Assembly: GCF_019703515.2 (NCBI RefSeq)
Contig: NC_059349.1
Span: 24,896,744 to 24,960,743, forward strand
Source of the DNA: Myxocyprinus asiaticus
Lineage: Eukaryota > Chordata > Actinopteri > Cypriniformes > Catostomidae
Direction of reading: 5' to 3'
DNA: 64,000 nucleotides
The notes beneath the pieces are model-generated. The model was given only the letters and a program-made list of their open reading frames with translations. It was not told the DNA's origin and searched no databases. Position numbers and translations under genes: made by a program. Within the stretch, counting starts at the first letter, position 1. Every line of letters begins with the position of its first letter. Of this stretch, positions 41,440-52,585 are shown piece by piece.

Positions 41440-42434
41440 CTTAGATACAGCGTCATTTAAACGGTCTGCATATCAGAGCCACAGCAGACGCGTTTGAGCT
41501 CAATGTTAAAGTGCTCGCCTGTTTCATTCTCCCTCTCTCCTCAACAGTTCCCTTTAACTTTTAATTTTCTTGTCTAATGATAAAAAGGCAAATATCAGTA
41601 CAAGTAATATCATATACCGTCTGCAGAAATGTGCATATCTCGTTTAAACGGATGTAATAAACCAACTTCACTCAACTTCAGCAGATCCAGTATCCTGTGG
41701 AACGCTCAAATCTTCCTCTGAAGCATGTATGCTAACAGTTCCCTGTAACTTTTCTAATGATAAAAGGCAAATATCAATAAAACTTGTATTATATACGGTC
41801 TGCAAATATGCAAATATCTCGTTTAAAAAGATGTAATTCACGAACCTCACGAAAATCCAGCGTTCTCTTCCCGTCGAGCGCTCATCTAATATCTTAATTT
41901 TGAAGCGTGTATTCCATCAGCCAGAATTAAACTTCAGGATCAAAAGTTCCTCTGATTCACAAATCATGACAGTCAGTCCGTGACAGTCCAAGCAGGTAAT
42001 CCAGGCCGTTTAAACTGTCAGGAGATTGCTGCTCACGCTGGATCCGCATGAGTGCGTGAGTGAAACTTCAAGATAAAAGCACTTCACGTGTGCTATGAGT
42101 AAATGTCTTATTCACTATGCACTGTAAGTGCAGTTCGTTTGATTTTTTTGAGAGAATGCGATTGCTAACATGGACATGTTATCCATGGTTGCTGGACTAC
42201 TGTGTGTACTGTTATTTCCTTCTACCTAATATATTATCAATTTCTTCATGTACAAATAAATTACTACAATTTGATGACTTAGCAGTATCTTCTGATTTCT
42301 ATTATCTACCATTTTAAAATACATTTCTTTTAGATTCTTTTTTACAAAGTTAAAGTTTAGTGTGAAATTGAGTAAATAAAGTGCTAAAGAGTTTATTCAT
42401 TTTTTAGCAATTTTATGTTATTTACTATATTAAA

Positions 42435-43773
42435 TAATGGTGCATCGATCAGGAAATTTGTGTCCGATACCGATTTTTAATTTTAAGTGCTCTTTGCTAC
42501 ACTTTTGCATGTTATGTTTATGCCCCACACAGTAAAAGTATGGTAACACTTTACAAAAAGGTTCCATTAGTTAACATTATTTAACAACATTACTGTAGTT
42601 AACATGAATTAATGAACTTAATGTTAGTTACAACATGTACTATTTTTAAAATCTAAAGTTTTATTAGTTAACATTAGTTAATGCACTATGAACTAACATT
42701 AACTAAAAATGAACAATTGTGATTTTTATTAACTAATATTATAATTGATAAAGGCTGTAAAAATATATTGTTTGTTGTTTGTTCATGATACCTAATGCAT
42801 TAACTAATGTTAACAAATGGAACCTTTTATAAAGTTACCAAAATTACATTAATTGTGATTTGCTAACATTTATTTGTTTTGAAAGGTTTATGAATAGTTC
42901 TGTTGTCAATATCAAAAGGTGATATTCTGGTAAGCATTATAAACCAAGAGAGCCTCACACACAGTAGAGATATGTTCAAAAATAAGAAAAATATATCCAT
43001 TACAAGCTCTAAAACTGCTCCAGTGAGAAATCATTAATATCTGTGATTTGTTTAGTCTTAGGCATTTTGCTGTAACACAAACCAATAATTAAGCAAATGC
43101 GTGAAGATGTGGTGCGGTTATGGTTAAAATGTAATTGCTGTGAATAGAGGTAATGATCCTGTGATCCTCACAGAATAGTGCAGAGATGAGTGACTGAGAT
43201 ATTGAGAGCGCTCATGTTCGATTGACACCGTGAGTGAGCATATTGAAGGGAGTGAAGCTGAAAGTGCCCATGTTCGCTCAAACAGACACTCTCGCCCAAC
43301 AAAACGTCTGATTGTCACGACTTGCATTACATCACGTATACTCAGATTTGTATCAATGTTTATTTGTTTAATTTGTTTTTATACCCGTTTGCTGTCTCTT
43401 TATCCTCTCTGTGCTCAGTGCAGTGAGTCAAAATGAATGCCGTAATGACTCTAGAAAATGGGTATCTTAATATTCATACATGTGTAATTCTTACACATTT
43501 AAAGAAAACTTGCAAATTCATCTGAATAACAGCATGTCTGAAAGTTTCAATTTGTGAATTTCCTAGAATTAACAATTCACCCTCCAGAGGCCACACTGTC
43601 ATGCAGCAAGGGCTGAGAATGCGCTCACTTAGAGTAGCAGTGTATGTGTGATTCCTGCGTGCTGCAAAAAAGATCGGCCCTGATTCTAGGCACGATCGGC
43701 TGATTGCTGATCACAGACTTGAGACAAAGATCGGCTGATTTAGATTGGTGGCCGATTGATCTGTGCACCCCTA
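42435..43773. mobile_element. hAT-like element with TSD atattaaa
   Basis: Left end TAATGGTGCATCGATC and inverted right end GATCTGTGCACCCCTA. Perfect 8-bp repeats atattaaa lie at 42427-42434 and 43774-43781. It is 1339 bp, non-autonomous, and contains a palindromic MITE (42542-42839). Confidence 0.88.
42542..42839. mobile_element. palindromic GGTAACACTTTA MITE
   Basis: Starts GGTAACACTTTACAAAAAGG and ends CCTTTTATAAAGTTACC, with mirrored TTAGTTAACATTAGTTAATG / TTAACTAATGTTAAC blocks inside. It is a very common fish palindromic MITE of about 300 bp. Target duplication not resolved. Confidence 0.8.
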
Positions 43774-43866
43774 ATATTAAATTGTGATGTATCAGCCTAT
43801 CGGCCACCCTGCCATCTGGATATCGGCATCGGCCATTTAAAAAAATAATATCGGTCGATCACTACT

Positions 43867-44008
43867 TTTAGATCTATGTATCGATATTTATATTCTGCTA
43901 TGTGCTTTCATCTGCTATGTGGAATCGAATCAAGATATCGTGATATATCGAATTACATGTATCGTAATACATATTGTATCGTGAGGTAGCTGGCGATACC
44001 CAGCCCTA
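43867..44008 (-). mobile_element. hAT-like right-end fragment
   Basis: Ends GGCGATACCCAGCCCTA at 44008 with ATCGTGATATATCG upstream, the inverse of the TAGGGCTGGGTAT-type hAT end also starting at 56993. Left part absent. Confidence 0.55.
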
Positions 44009-44127
44009 AATATCAATCATGGAACCAAATTATGATTGTGTGAAGAGGAATAATGAAATTAGCAGTTACTTTTTTTTTTTTTTTTTTTTTTTTTGAGAAT
44101 GTCATAGATATTTATTCTAACAAGGAA

Positions 44128-44250
44128 TGTTTCAGGTTTAATACAAGTTAAACTCTATTGACAGTGTTTGTGGCATAATGTTGATTACCACAGAAAATAA
44201 TTGACTCGTCCCTATTTTTCTAAAGATACATTTTATACAGTAAGGCACAA
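44128..44250 (+). mobile_element. fragment of TTAA cyprinid MITE
   Basis: GGAATGTTTCAGGTTTAATACAAGTT and GTGGCATAATGTTGATTACCAC-like sequence match the family of 2323-2813. A poly-T tract (44068-44094) precedes it. Confidence 0.55.
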
Positions 44251-44570
44251 AGTAAACTGAGCCAATACACAGTGCATTAACTACACAGTTTCAAACACTT
44301 GACCCTTTCGCAAGTACGATCAAACTGGTATGATCACGCAATGTTGGGCTCAGATGCGTACGATCAAACCAGGGTGATCTGTTCATGCTGCTGTTTACCA
44401 GCAAAGAGGGACTGAAGCGACTGCCATGATGAACCAGCAGCTCATAGTCTTTTCAACATCACAATATCTTTATTTTTATATGTTACAAACATTCAAACAA
44501 TCACTAAATAAAAGTTTAAAACCGTTACTCGGAGCGCACTGTTTTGATGCAGCGATGCGGCCATGTTTTC

Positions 44571-44789
44571 TAGGGTTGGGAACCAAGAACTTGTTCAGAA
44601 CTGGTTCTGTTCTTTAAAAAATACCGGAATCATTATAAGAATTGCATTTCTCATTTCCAAATAATTCTTTAAAAAAAAAAAAAAGTACTAAAAAAATTAC
44701 TGGAATCGTTACTGGACCTGTTAAGGAACCGGAATCATTAAGAGGAATCAGAACCAGAATCGTAAAATTCCTTATGATTCCCAACCCTA
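44571..44789. mobile_element. short hAT MITE (219 bp)
   Basis: Left TAGGGTTGGGAACC and inverted right GATTCCCAACCCTA. Flanking atgttttc (44563-44570) and atgtttta (44790-44797) match at 7 of 8 positions. No coding capacity. Confidence 0.85.
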
Positions 44790-44951
44790 ATGTTTTATGT
44801 CAAACAAAGAATATACAAACTAGTCAGTACATTTGAGTCTTCTTCCATTCCGTCACTCATTCTAACCACTTCTGGTGCTGGGAAAGTGAAAGTGGAAGGG
44901 CATGGTTTTTAGAGCCTATGATGAACTCGGAGTCCCATGCTGAATTGCATG

Positions 44952-46936
44952 TAGTGTTGTGTCACGGTACTAAAATTTCAGTAGTCGGTACCAATACCAG
45001 TGAAATTTCACGGTTCTCAATACCAATTTTGGTACCACAGCATAAAAATGCTAATATGACTGCTATTGAACACACCTGTTTAGCCTATTTAAAAGTTACA
45101 TTTCAATGTAAATAATACATTAAAGAGCACCTATTATGGGTTTTCAAATATTACCTTTCATGTAGTGTGTTATATAGCTGTTTGTGAATGTAAAAAAAGT
45201 CTGCAAAGTTTAAAAAAATCAAAGTGCACGAAATATGGAGTTATTGACACCCAAAAGAAAGAACCGATTCTGAATACCTGAAACGAGTCTTTAGTAATTC
45301 CAGACTTCCTGTACTAACCTACGTAATTTGGTAACAAAAAAACCTGCCTCTGGTCTGTTTACATGTACAGCTAGTGCACGCTGTTAGCCTCTGCTAACTG
45401 GCTAACTCACGTTATTGTCAAACTACATATAAACTTGTCACTGAGAAACGTCCTGTTCTTGTCGTGCTTGCGATGGTGGTTCGGTTGATCTTCCGATGTA
45501 TCACTGTCGGACTCGGGCTCAAATTGGTCAGGTAAAACAGACATTTTTTCAGACAGAGCTGAAACTCTGATATGGTAGTGGGCATTTCCTTTCCGATAAG
45601 CTCTGTAAGCGGTAGACCAATCGCAACAGACTGGGACATCTGACCAATCAGAGCAGAGTTGGCTTTCTGAAAGGAGGATTTTAGAATGAATCCTTTAGAA
45701 CGGATCATTGGAGTCGTTTTTGACACTGGGGAAAATAAGTTAATGCTGCAATTTAAATTGAGTAAATTAAAGTGTTTTTTGACCTTGGATGCATGTAAAT
45801 CTATTGTATGAGACCTTTAAAACAAAATTAGGCACGTTTAAAAATCATAATAGGTGCACTTTAAAAGAAATGCATGTTTCCTTCGTGCTTTTAAGTAGCA
45901 CCCTACTGAAATCTGTTTTATTCTTTACCAAATCATGTTTTCCTTTTTATCATTTTCCAGAACTCCATGTTTTAGAATTTAATTTAATTTTCAAAATGGT
46001 GTCTAATTCATTCTTAACCTTTTTAACAAGTGAAAATAGATCTTTTCATGTCATTTCATTTTTTTGCTAAACTTTTATGCAGTAGCAATCCTGCTTGTAA
46101 TAAATTGCTTTATTATTATTGTCATTACAGTGATTATTGCATTGTACTATACAGTTGTAATATATTTTTGTCAATTTCTTGAATTTCAGGGGTCTAGCTT
46201 ATATTTTGAAATGTGCTTTTATTATGACGTCTATTTTTTGCCTGAATCTTCACTTTCCAGATAAAGTTACTTACAGAGACTTGAGTCAAGTCTGAAATCT
46301 CATTTCTTTACACTGGCCTTTTGAGTCAGACAAATGAAATGTAGGACATAGTTTTGGAGTGTTAGTATTTTGTGTTTTAGATTGCTGGTGTTTGTGTATA
46401 TTGTAATTTTTAAATGGAATTACATTTTATTACTGTGAAGCACTTTGGTCAACTCTGTTTTAAGTGCTATATAAATAAAGTTGAGTTGAGAGATTAAAGT
46501 GCAAATGCTATGATTTAATTATATAAATATATAGTTTACATGTGCTGCGTGGTTCACAGTAGATTAGTGCTCTGCTCTGTCATCTGATACATGTTGTAAA
46601 TTGTTCTCAATATCTGTGGAGTTTCCGGTGTATGAGCGGTCAGACTTGAGCATTAATTCAAAGTATGCATCTCTTCCACACTAAGATTACAGCCTTTAGC
46701 GGTTTAATAAATCACACTAGGACCTCACGATTTTAATTTAATTTCAGTGTAAAGAGTTACAGAGCACATGCTCAAAATGAGCCTTTTAAAGCAGTCGTGT
46801 CAGTCATACTGCGTGCTGGTACCGGATTGAGTTGGTGCTCTGTACTACCAGTACTACAGAAACACTGGTATCATTACATCTTTTTTTATTTTAGTATCGA
46901 CTTGGTACCGAAATACCGGTACTTTTGACAACACTA
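44952..46936. mobile_element. hAT-like element, nested host (TAGTGTTGTG ends)
   Basis: Left TAGTGTTGTGTCACGGTAC and inverted right GTACTTTTGACAACACTA. Flanks attgcatg (44944-44951) and attgcatt (46937-46944) are 7 of 8 identical. It is 1985 bp, including a TTAA element (45124-45860) and a retroposon-like tail ending GCTATATAAATAAAGTTGAG near 46490. Confidence 0.82.
45124..45860. mobile_element. TTAA-target MITE (737 bp) inside hAT
   Basis: Left AGAGCACCTATTATGGG and inverted right CATAATAGGTGCACT, flanked by TTAA (45120-45123 and 45861-45864). The TTAA target fits a piggyBac- or Kolobok-type non-autonomous element. No transposase frame. Confidence 0.8.
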
Positions 46937-48250
46937 ATTGCATTTAAACAATATGGCGGCAAGCATAGCCAAGAAGCGCATTCGCGATCGCATCTTATAG
47001 CCATTATAAACATCTAAAAACCACTTTATATGTTTAATAATATATAATCTGACCTTCAGTGCACCTGCTGTGATATAATCTGTCCACCAGTGCATCTGCT
47101 GTGAATGTAAGGTGATTTTTTAAATTTTTTTTTATTTCAGCCCTAATTAAAGAACTCGTGCTAGGGGACCCGTCAGTACAGGAGGTACTCTCGTGTGAAA
47201 AGTTTAAACATAAGACGTACTAACGTGACTCTAGTGTGATACGATTGCTTACTAACCTTGTCTGTAAAGTTATCCTGTATTAACTTTGCCTTGACAAGAG
47301 TACTGGTAAGCCCCGTGGACCTAAATCCTGTTAACTTCTGCAAATGTCACAATGCAAAGGACACCAAACAGAGAGTGAAATTTCTTAAATTTTAATTATT
47401 ATTTTTATTTCTTTAAGGACTGGAATAGCAATTTTTTTTACCTAAAGGTGCTTAAAAGTTATGTAACTTTTTTTTTTTTTTTTTTTTTTGTCAAAATATG
47501 CTCTACAATCCCTGTTTGCTCATTGACAAATACAAGTAAGCCATTCATTGGTTTACCTCCCCCTAAAGTATAAACACTGATCCTCACAGGCACTATCAAA
47601 ACATTGTTTATATATTAAGCAGCTCGCTCAACCCCACCCATCCCTTTCTAGCTCAACCTATAGCGTGAGTTTGGGGCGTGGCTACTTGTAGTAAGCTGTT
47701 CAGCCGGGAGAATATGAACATCCATGGCAGACATGTACAGAGGAAAGGAAATGTAGTCACACTGCGGTGGGAGGTGTTTACAGGTGCATTTACATAGGAA
47801 CACTAATGTGGCAATGTGTTATCAATGACTTTATTTTTAATTCCCATGAGGTCAGTAAAAGAAGCTTTTGTAACCACTTGATGATTTAACTTAATATATA
47901 TGCAGTAGAAAATGTTATAATCAAATAATTTGTATTGTTTACATTCTGAATTCACGGAGCTGTTGAGATAACATGCTATATGCGCCCATAATATGCGCTG
48001 ATTACACTGTTATTGTGATTTTGATGTCACCAAATCTACTGCAAAGACTGGTGTATAAAAGAGTGTTAATGTGTAAAGTACAGACAATAGAATGATGGCA
48101 GGCAAATTTTACTTTGGCAGATATGTGAATGGCTTTCGCTGCAGATGGCACATGAGTGAATGGGCACTTGAGAGTATTTAAATAGATTTGATTCCTTTTT
48201 GTAGACCAATTAAACTGAAAAAATTTGCATGACATGGTCCTGGAAAATGT
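46937..48250 (+). other. chd7: intron segment with 31-bp tandem duplication
   Basis: Holds an imperfect tandem pair of a 31-bp unit starting TATAATCTG (47043-47073 and 47074-47104) and a poly-T run (47469-47489). The stretch 47570-47830 may be further repeat. No gene is seen. Confidence 0.45.
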
Positions 48251-48255
48251 CTACA

Positions 48256-48390
48256 CCAGTGGTTACCAGACTTTTTACAGTAGCGTTCCCCTCCAAACAT
48301 TCAACATCCCTTTTTGTACCACCTCTTTTACGTGTAGATAACATTAACACACAAGGTACATACAAAACATACCCTAGTTTGGGAAACACT
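48256..48390. mobile_element. possible small hAT MITE
   Basis: CAGTGGTTACCAGACTTT at the left and AGTTTGGGAAACACTT at the right are imperfect inverted ends of Charlie type. The 8-bp flanks (gtctacac, ctctatgc) agree at only 5 positions. Confidence 0.45.
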
Positions 48391-48413
48391 TCTCTATGCA
48401 AACGATCAGACAG

Positions 48414-49990
48414 CAGCGCTCCAGACTGCGACTAAAATGGTCGCAGATATGACCAAAAATTGATTGCGACAATTTAAAATTAGTTGCCATTGGCAACAGT
48501 CGGGTTGTGTGCAGTCATATGCGGTTTTGTCAGATATCATCTTGTGAGTTATTGAATACATCTTTAGAGCGCGCACTAGTGTGCCTCGCACCGCTTTTCA
48601 CCCATTCAGTTTCTGATGAGCTCACTGCACCACATGCAACAACAAACCCAGCACGAGAGAGTCGTGAACAAATGACTCTTTTGAACTGTGTCTTTCATGA
48701 ATCACCCAAAAAGAACAGAGGGTTTGAACTCAGGAGCTCAGGTTAGCAGTTTGAATCTGATTCACTTTCTCAGCAAATCAGCCATCAGTGAGCTCACAAC
48801 TGGGAGTAGAGCTGTCAATTGGGCAGAAATTCTAAATTAAAATTAATTTCGAATTTTAAAGTCAGCTGATTTTTTTAAATGTACGTTATCTCCTTGGTCC
48901 ACAAGAGGGCGCATTGAATAAATATAACCATACAGCACTGTTATATTATTACAAAGATCATTCCTGGCAGTTAAAAAAAAACATTCCATTTTAAACTAAA
49001 GTGCATAAAATAAAAAAAAGTTTTAGTCAGTTCATATTCTCAAATTAAGTCAAAAGTAAAACAAGGGGGGAAATGCTTCAATAGGCAGTTCTGTGTTAAC
49101 ATGGTGTTACACTTGCACTGGTGCCACAGTATATACTACCACAGACTCAAAGGTCATAAAAAAATTTCATTAATTACAGCTGTATCTTAGGTAGACTTAT
49201 TCTCAGAAAGCAGTGGTATTCAGCTGAACTTGGTGGTAAAGCAGCTCATGATCCCTGGTCAGTGGCTGTTCAAACAGACGGAACACAACAGAAAGGAACA
49301 GAACAGGAGGATCTCGAGACACACATTTCCAACTTGAACTCCTTTACAGACAAACCCATTGCTTAATGTGAGAAATGCTGATAAGAGAGCAAGACACATC
49401 GGCCCAAGACCTCCACCTACTTTAAGGGGCTGTTCACACCGAACGCTTTTGCAACCATCCAGTTTACCCTTTGTTTTTCTATGTAAACGTGCTAGACGAA
49501 CATCTTTGTTTAGCTTTGTTTTTGTTTATTCAGCGTCATGTGCAGGAGCACTGTTTTTAGATGCCGTGTCAAGTTAAAAAGAGCTTTAAAACTAATTTAT
49601 GTTAAACTGTATTTTGTTGCACTTCATTTAGCCTTTTAGCGCAAGAATGCAATCGCCAGTGCTTGGCACACATACGAAATTCGAATGCGCAGTTTTAGCA
49701 TTCGAATGTACGTATTTTTCTTAAATTCAATGAATATTAGAATTTTGTATTTTAATTTGACAGCCCTAACTGGGAGTGCAGACATTTAAAAATAAGAGTA
49801 GCATGTGTATTTCGGGCTTCTTTGTAATTAAAAGTTCCGTATTGTGTACCACTTTATTTTCTTCTGTTAATTATTGATTGTGATTGGAGTAGCACAATAA
49901 ACTGCATCTGGGATTTCATTCAATTTGCACTCTTGTAGTCTCTGTGTCTGGGCCATCCGGTAACAGTAAAGAAAGACTAAGACAATATTT
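48414..49990 (+). mobile_element. GCTCCAGACTGCGAC repeat, copy 2
   Basis: Same family and strand as 5458-6090 (TCGTGAACAAATGACTC, GATTGTGATTGGAGTAGCAC). It is interrupted by a hAT element at 48807-49768; removal restores ...CACAACTGGGAGTGCAGAC... as in copy 1. It ends in a (TTTA)n/(TA)n microsatellite (49990-50020). Confidence 0.75.
48807..49768. mobile_element. hAT element, TSD actgggag
   Basis: Left TAGAGCTGTCAATT and inverted right AATTTGACAGCCCTA. Perfect 8-bp repeats actgggag (48799-48806 and 49769-49776). 962 bp. The ends and part of the interior (TGTCAAGTTAAA) resemble the element at 631-2021, so both belong to one family. Confidence 0.92.
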
Positions 49991-50026
49991 ATTTATTTAT
50001 TTATATATATATATATATATTAGACA

Positions 50027-50630
50027 CACACACCGATCAGCCACAACATTAAAAACACCTTCCTAATATTGTGTAGGTCCCCCTCGTGCCGCCAAATCAG
50101 CACCAACCCGCATCTCAGAATAGCATTCTGAGATGATATTCTTCTCACCACAATTGTACAGAACGATTATCTGAGTTACCGTAGACTTTGTCAGTTCAAG
50201 CCAGTCTGGCCATTCTCTGTTGACCTTTCATCAACAAGGCATTTCCATCTGCAGAACTGCCACTCACTAGATGTTTTTTGTTTTTGGCACCATTATGAGT
50301 AAATTCTAGAATCTAAAACTGTTGTGTGAAAATCCCAGGAGATCAGCAGTTACAGAAATACTCAAACCAGCCCGTCTGGCACCAACAATCATCCATGCGA
50401 TTATCTAATCAGCCAGTCGTGTGGCAGCAGTGCATAAAATCTGCAGATATGGGTCAGGAGCTTAAGTTAATGTTCACATCAACCATCAGAAGGGGGGGAA
50501 ATGTGATCTCAGTGATTTGGACCATGGCATGCATGTTGGTGCTAGATGGGCTGGTTTGAGTATTTCTGTATCTGATGATCTCCTGGGATTTTCACACAAC
50601 AGTTTCTAGAATTTGCTGTGTGTGTGTATT
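50027..50630 (+). mobile_element. Tc1/mariner MITE remnant (CACCGATCAGCC end)
   Basis: The left end CACACCGATCAGCCACAACA is a well-known teleost mariner-type terminus. The body (TGTGTAGGTCCCCCTCGTGC, CTGGGATTTTCACACAACAG) is intact, but the matching right end is missing before 50640. No transposase. Confidence 0.7.
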
Positions 50631-51026
50631 AAATATTAAATATTGCCTTAGTCTTTACTGTTACCGGATTACAGACTACAGGAGTGCAAATTGAATGAAA
50701 TCCCAGATGCAGTTTATTGTGCTACTCCAAACCCAATCAATAATAATTACCAGAAGAAAATAAAGTGGTACACAATACAGGACTTTAATTTGAAAAGCCT
50801 GAAATACACATGGGACTCTTTATTTTTGAAAAGTCTGCGCTCCCAGTTGTGAGCTCACTGATGGCTGATTCGCTTAGAAAGTGAATCTGATTCAAACTGC
50901 TAACCTGAGCTCTTGAGTTCAAACCCTCAGTTCTTTTTGGGTGATTCATGAAAAAGACCCGGTTCAAGAGTGTTATTTGTTCACGACTCTCTCGCACTTG
51001 TTTTGTTGTTGCGTGTGGTGCAGCTA

Positions 51027-52463
51027 CACTACCGGTCAAAAGTTTTGAAACACTTACTCAAATCAAATCACTTTATTGTCACACAGCCATATACACAAGT
51101 GCAATGTGTGTGAAATTCTTGGGTGCAGTTCCAATCAACATAGCAGTCGTGACAGTGATGAGACATATACCAATTTACAATAACATCAAATTAACACAGC
51201 ACAATTTAAACATCTGATATACACAATTACACTCAACAATATACAAATAATAACATACACTGTACAGTATACAATATGCACTATATTGATACACATTATT
51301 CAATAAAAATAAAAAACAAAAATATATAAAAGAGTATATATAGAATGTACAGTATTGTACTGTATTGACATTCAGGCTGTCGGTTGATAGTCAGTTGTTA
51401 AGAGAGAATATAATATAATATTAATATAATTTATGACAGTCCGGTGCGAGATATAAGAGTAAGGGTAATAAAGTGCAGTGCTGATGTATTTTGATCGTGA
51501 GAGATCAAGAGTTCAGAAGTCTGATTGCTTGGGGGAAGAATCTGTCATTAAGTCGGCTGGTGCGGGTCCTGATGCTGCGATACCACCTGCCTGATGGTAG
51601 TAGTGAGAACAGTCCATGGCTCGGGTGGCTGGAGTCTCTGATCCTCCGAGCTTTTTTCACACACCGCCTTGTATATATTTCCTGGAGGGAGGGAAGCTCA
51701 CCTCCGATGATTTGTCTGGCAGTTCGCACCACCCGTTGCAGTGCTTTGCGGTTGTGGGCGGTGTTATTGCCGTACCAGGCGGAGATGCAGTCAGTCAGGA
51801 TGCTCTCTACAGTGCAGGTGTAGAGCTGTGTGTGGATGTGGCGGTTCATTCTAAACTTCCTCAGCTGTCTCAGGAAGAAGAGGCGCTGATGAGCCTTCTT
51901 CACAACGACTTCAGTGTGGATGGACCATGTGAGTTCCTCAGTGATGAAAGTACTCATTCCTTATTATCATTTTTCTTTTTCTTTTTTCACATTTTAGAAT
52001 AATAGTAAAGTCATCAAAACTATGGAATAACATAAATGGAACTATGGGAATTATATTGTGACTAAACAAAATCCAAAATAAATAAAAACTGTGTTATATT
52101 TGAGCATCTTCAAAGTAGTCACCCTTTGCCTAGAATTTGCAGACATGTACTCTTGACATTTTCTCAACCAGCTTCTTGAGGTATCACCCTGGGATGCTTT
52201 TTAAACAGTATTGAAGGAGTTCCCATCTATGTTGGGCACTTATTGGCTGCTTTTCTTTACTTGGTCCAAGTCATCAATTCCAAAAAAAAATGATTTTTTA
52301 AAATTAAATATTCGTTTTATAATGAAATAAATGTATATGGTTGCACAATTATATTTGTGTCTACAAAACTAATTTCAAACATTTAAGCATACGCCATCAG
52401 ATCAAAAGATTTTTAAGATCATGAAAAACATTTCAAGTGTTTCAAAAGTTTTGACTGGTAATG
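51027..52463 (-). mobile_element. ACCGGTC-type Tc1 MITE, copy 3, with L2 insert
   Basis: Target TA intact at both sides (51025-51026 and 52464-52465). It starts CACTACCGGTCAAAAG and ends TTTTGACTGGTAATG. The body is antisense to copies 1 and 2 (ATCACCCTGGGATGC, CCATCTATGTTGGGCACTTA). An L2-like LINE fragment occupies 51061-51950. Without it the element is about 540 bp, like its relatives. Confidence 0.88.
51061..51950 (-). mobile_element. 5'-truncated L2-like LINE
   Basis: 890 bp between direct repeats tactca (51055-51060 and 51951-51956). The minus-strand 3' end is TGATTTGATTTG, the short tandem tail expected of L2-clade elements. A 150-residue open frame (51505-51957) covers the C-terminal part of the reverse transcriptase protein: KKAHQRLFFLRQLRKF, CTVESILTDCISAWYGN, LPSLQEIYTRRC, SHPSHGLFSLLPSGRWYRS. 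The first few codons are flanking DNA. Its clean frame suggests a fairly recent insertion, but it is too truncated to move. Confidence 0.85.
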
Positions 52464-52585
52464 TAGCTCGTCAGAAACAGAATGGGTGAAAAGCTGCACG
52501 AGACAATGGTGGCTTGATTTTAAATTGTCAATTATTTTTGGTCATTGCAATCACTTTTTTTTTTTTTTTTGCAGCCTGGAGCCCT

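Larger units (their letters stand above)
41440..43866. mobile_element. hAT-like element, copy 2 (left-truncated), nested host
   Basis: Collinear with 23690-24831: shared GCGTTTGAGCTCA, CTCCTCAACAGT, AAAAAGGCAAATATCAGTAC and TCTCGTTTAAACGGATGTAA, ending in CGGCCACCCTG...ATATCGGTCGATCACTAC. The first about 190 bp of copy 1 are absent. A hAT (42435-43773) is inserted near its right end; without it the two copies align through TTTACTAT(A/G)TTAAATTGTG. Confidence 0.8.
50636..52585 (-). mobile_element. GCTCCAGACTGCGAC repeat, copy 3, inverted and interrupted
   Basis: Reverse-strand counterpart of 48414-49990 (GTGCTACTCCAAACCCAATC, CTCACTGATGGCTGATTCGC), ending outward at GCAGCCTGGAGCCCTG near 52584. 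A Tc1 MITE (51027-52463) splits it at GTGCAGC-TA-GCTCGTCAG. It faces copy 2 across a spacer of about 0.65 kb. Confidence 0.72.

Noticed and set aside
42427..42850. CRISPR-like array suggested by repeated TTAACATTAGTTAA
   Set aside because: The repeats are mirrored halves of a palindromic fish MITE with no regular spacers, in a vertebrate genome.
51505..51957. A 150-residue minus-strand frame as a host gene
   Set aside because: It is the C-terminal end of an L2-type LINE reverse transcriptase protein in a 5'-truncated insert.
48414..52585. Reading the inverted pair as one defined foldback transposon
   Set aside because: The outer 8-bp flanks do not match and a single-arm copy exists at 5458-6090, so it is only raised as a question.
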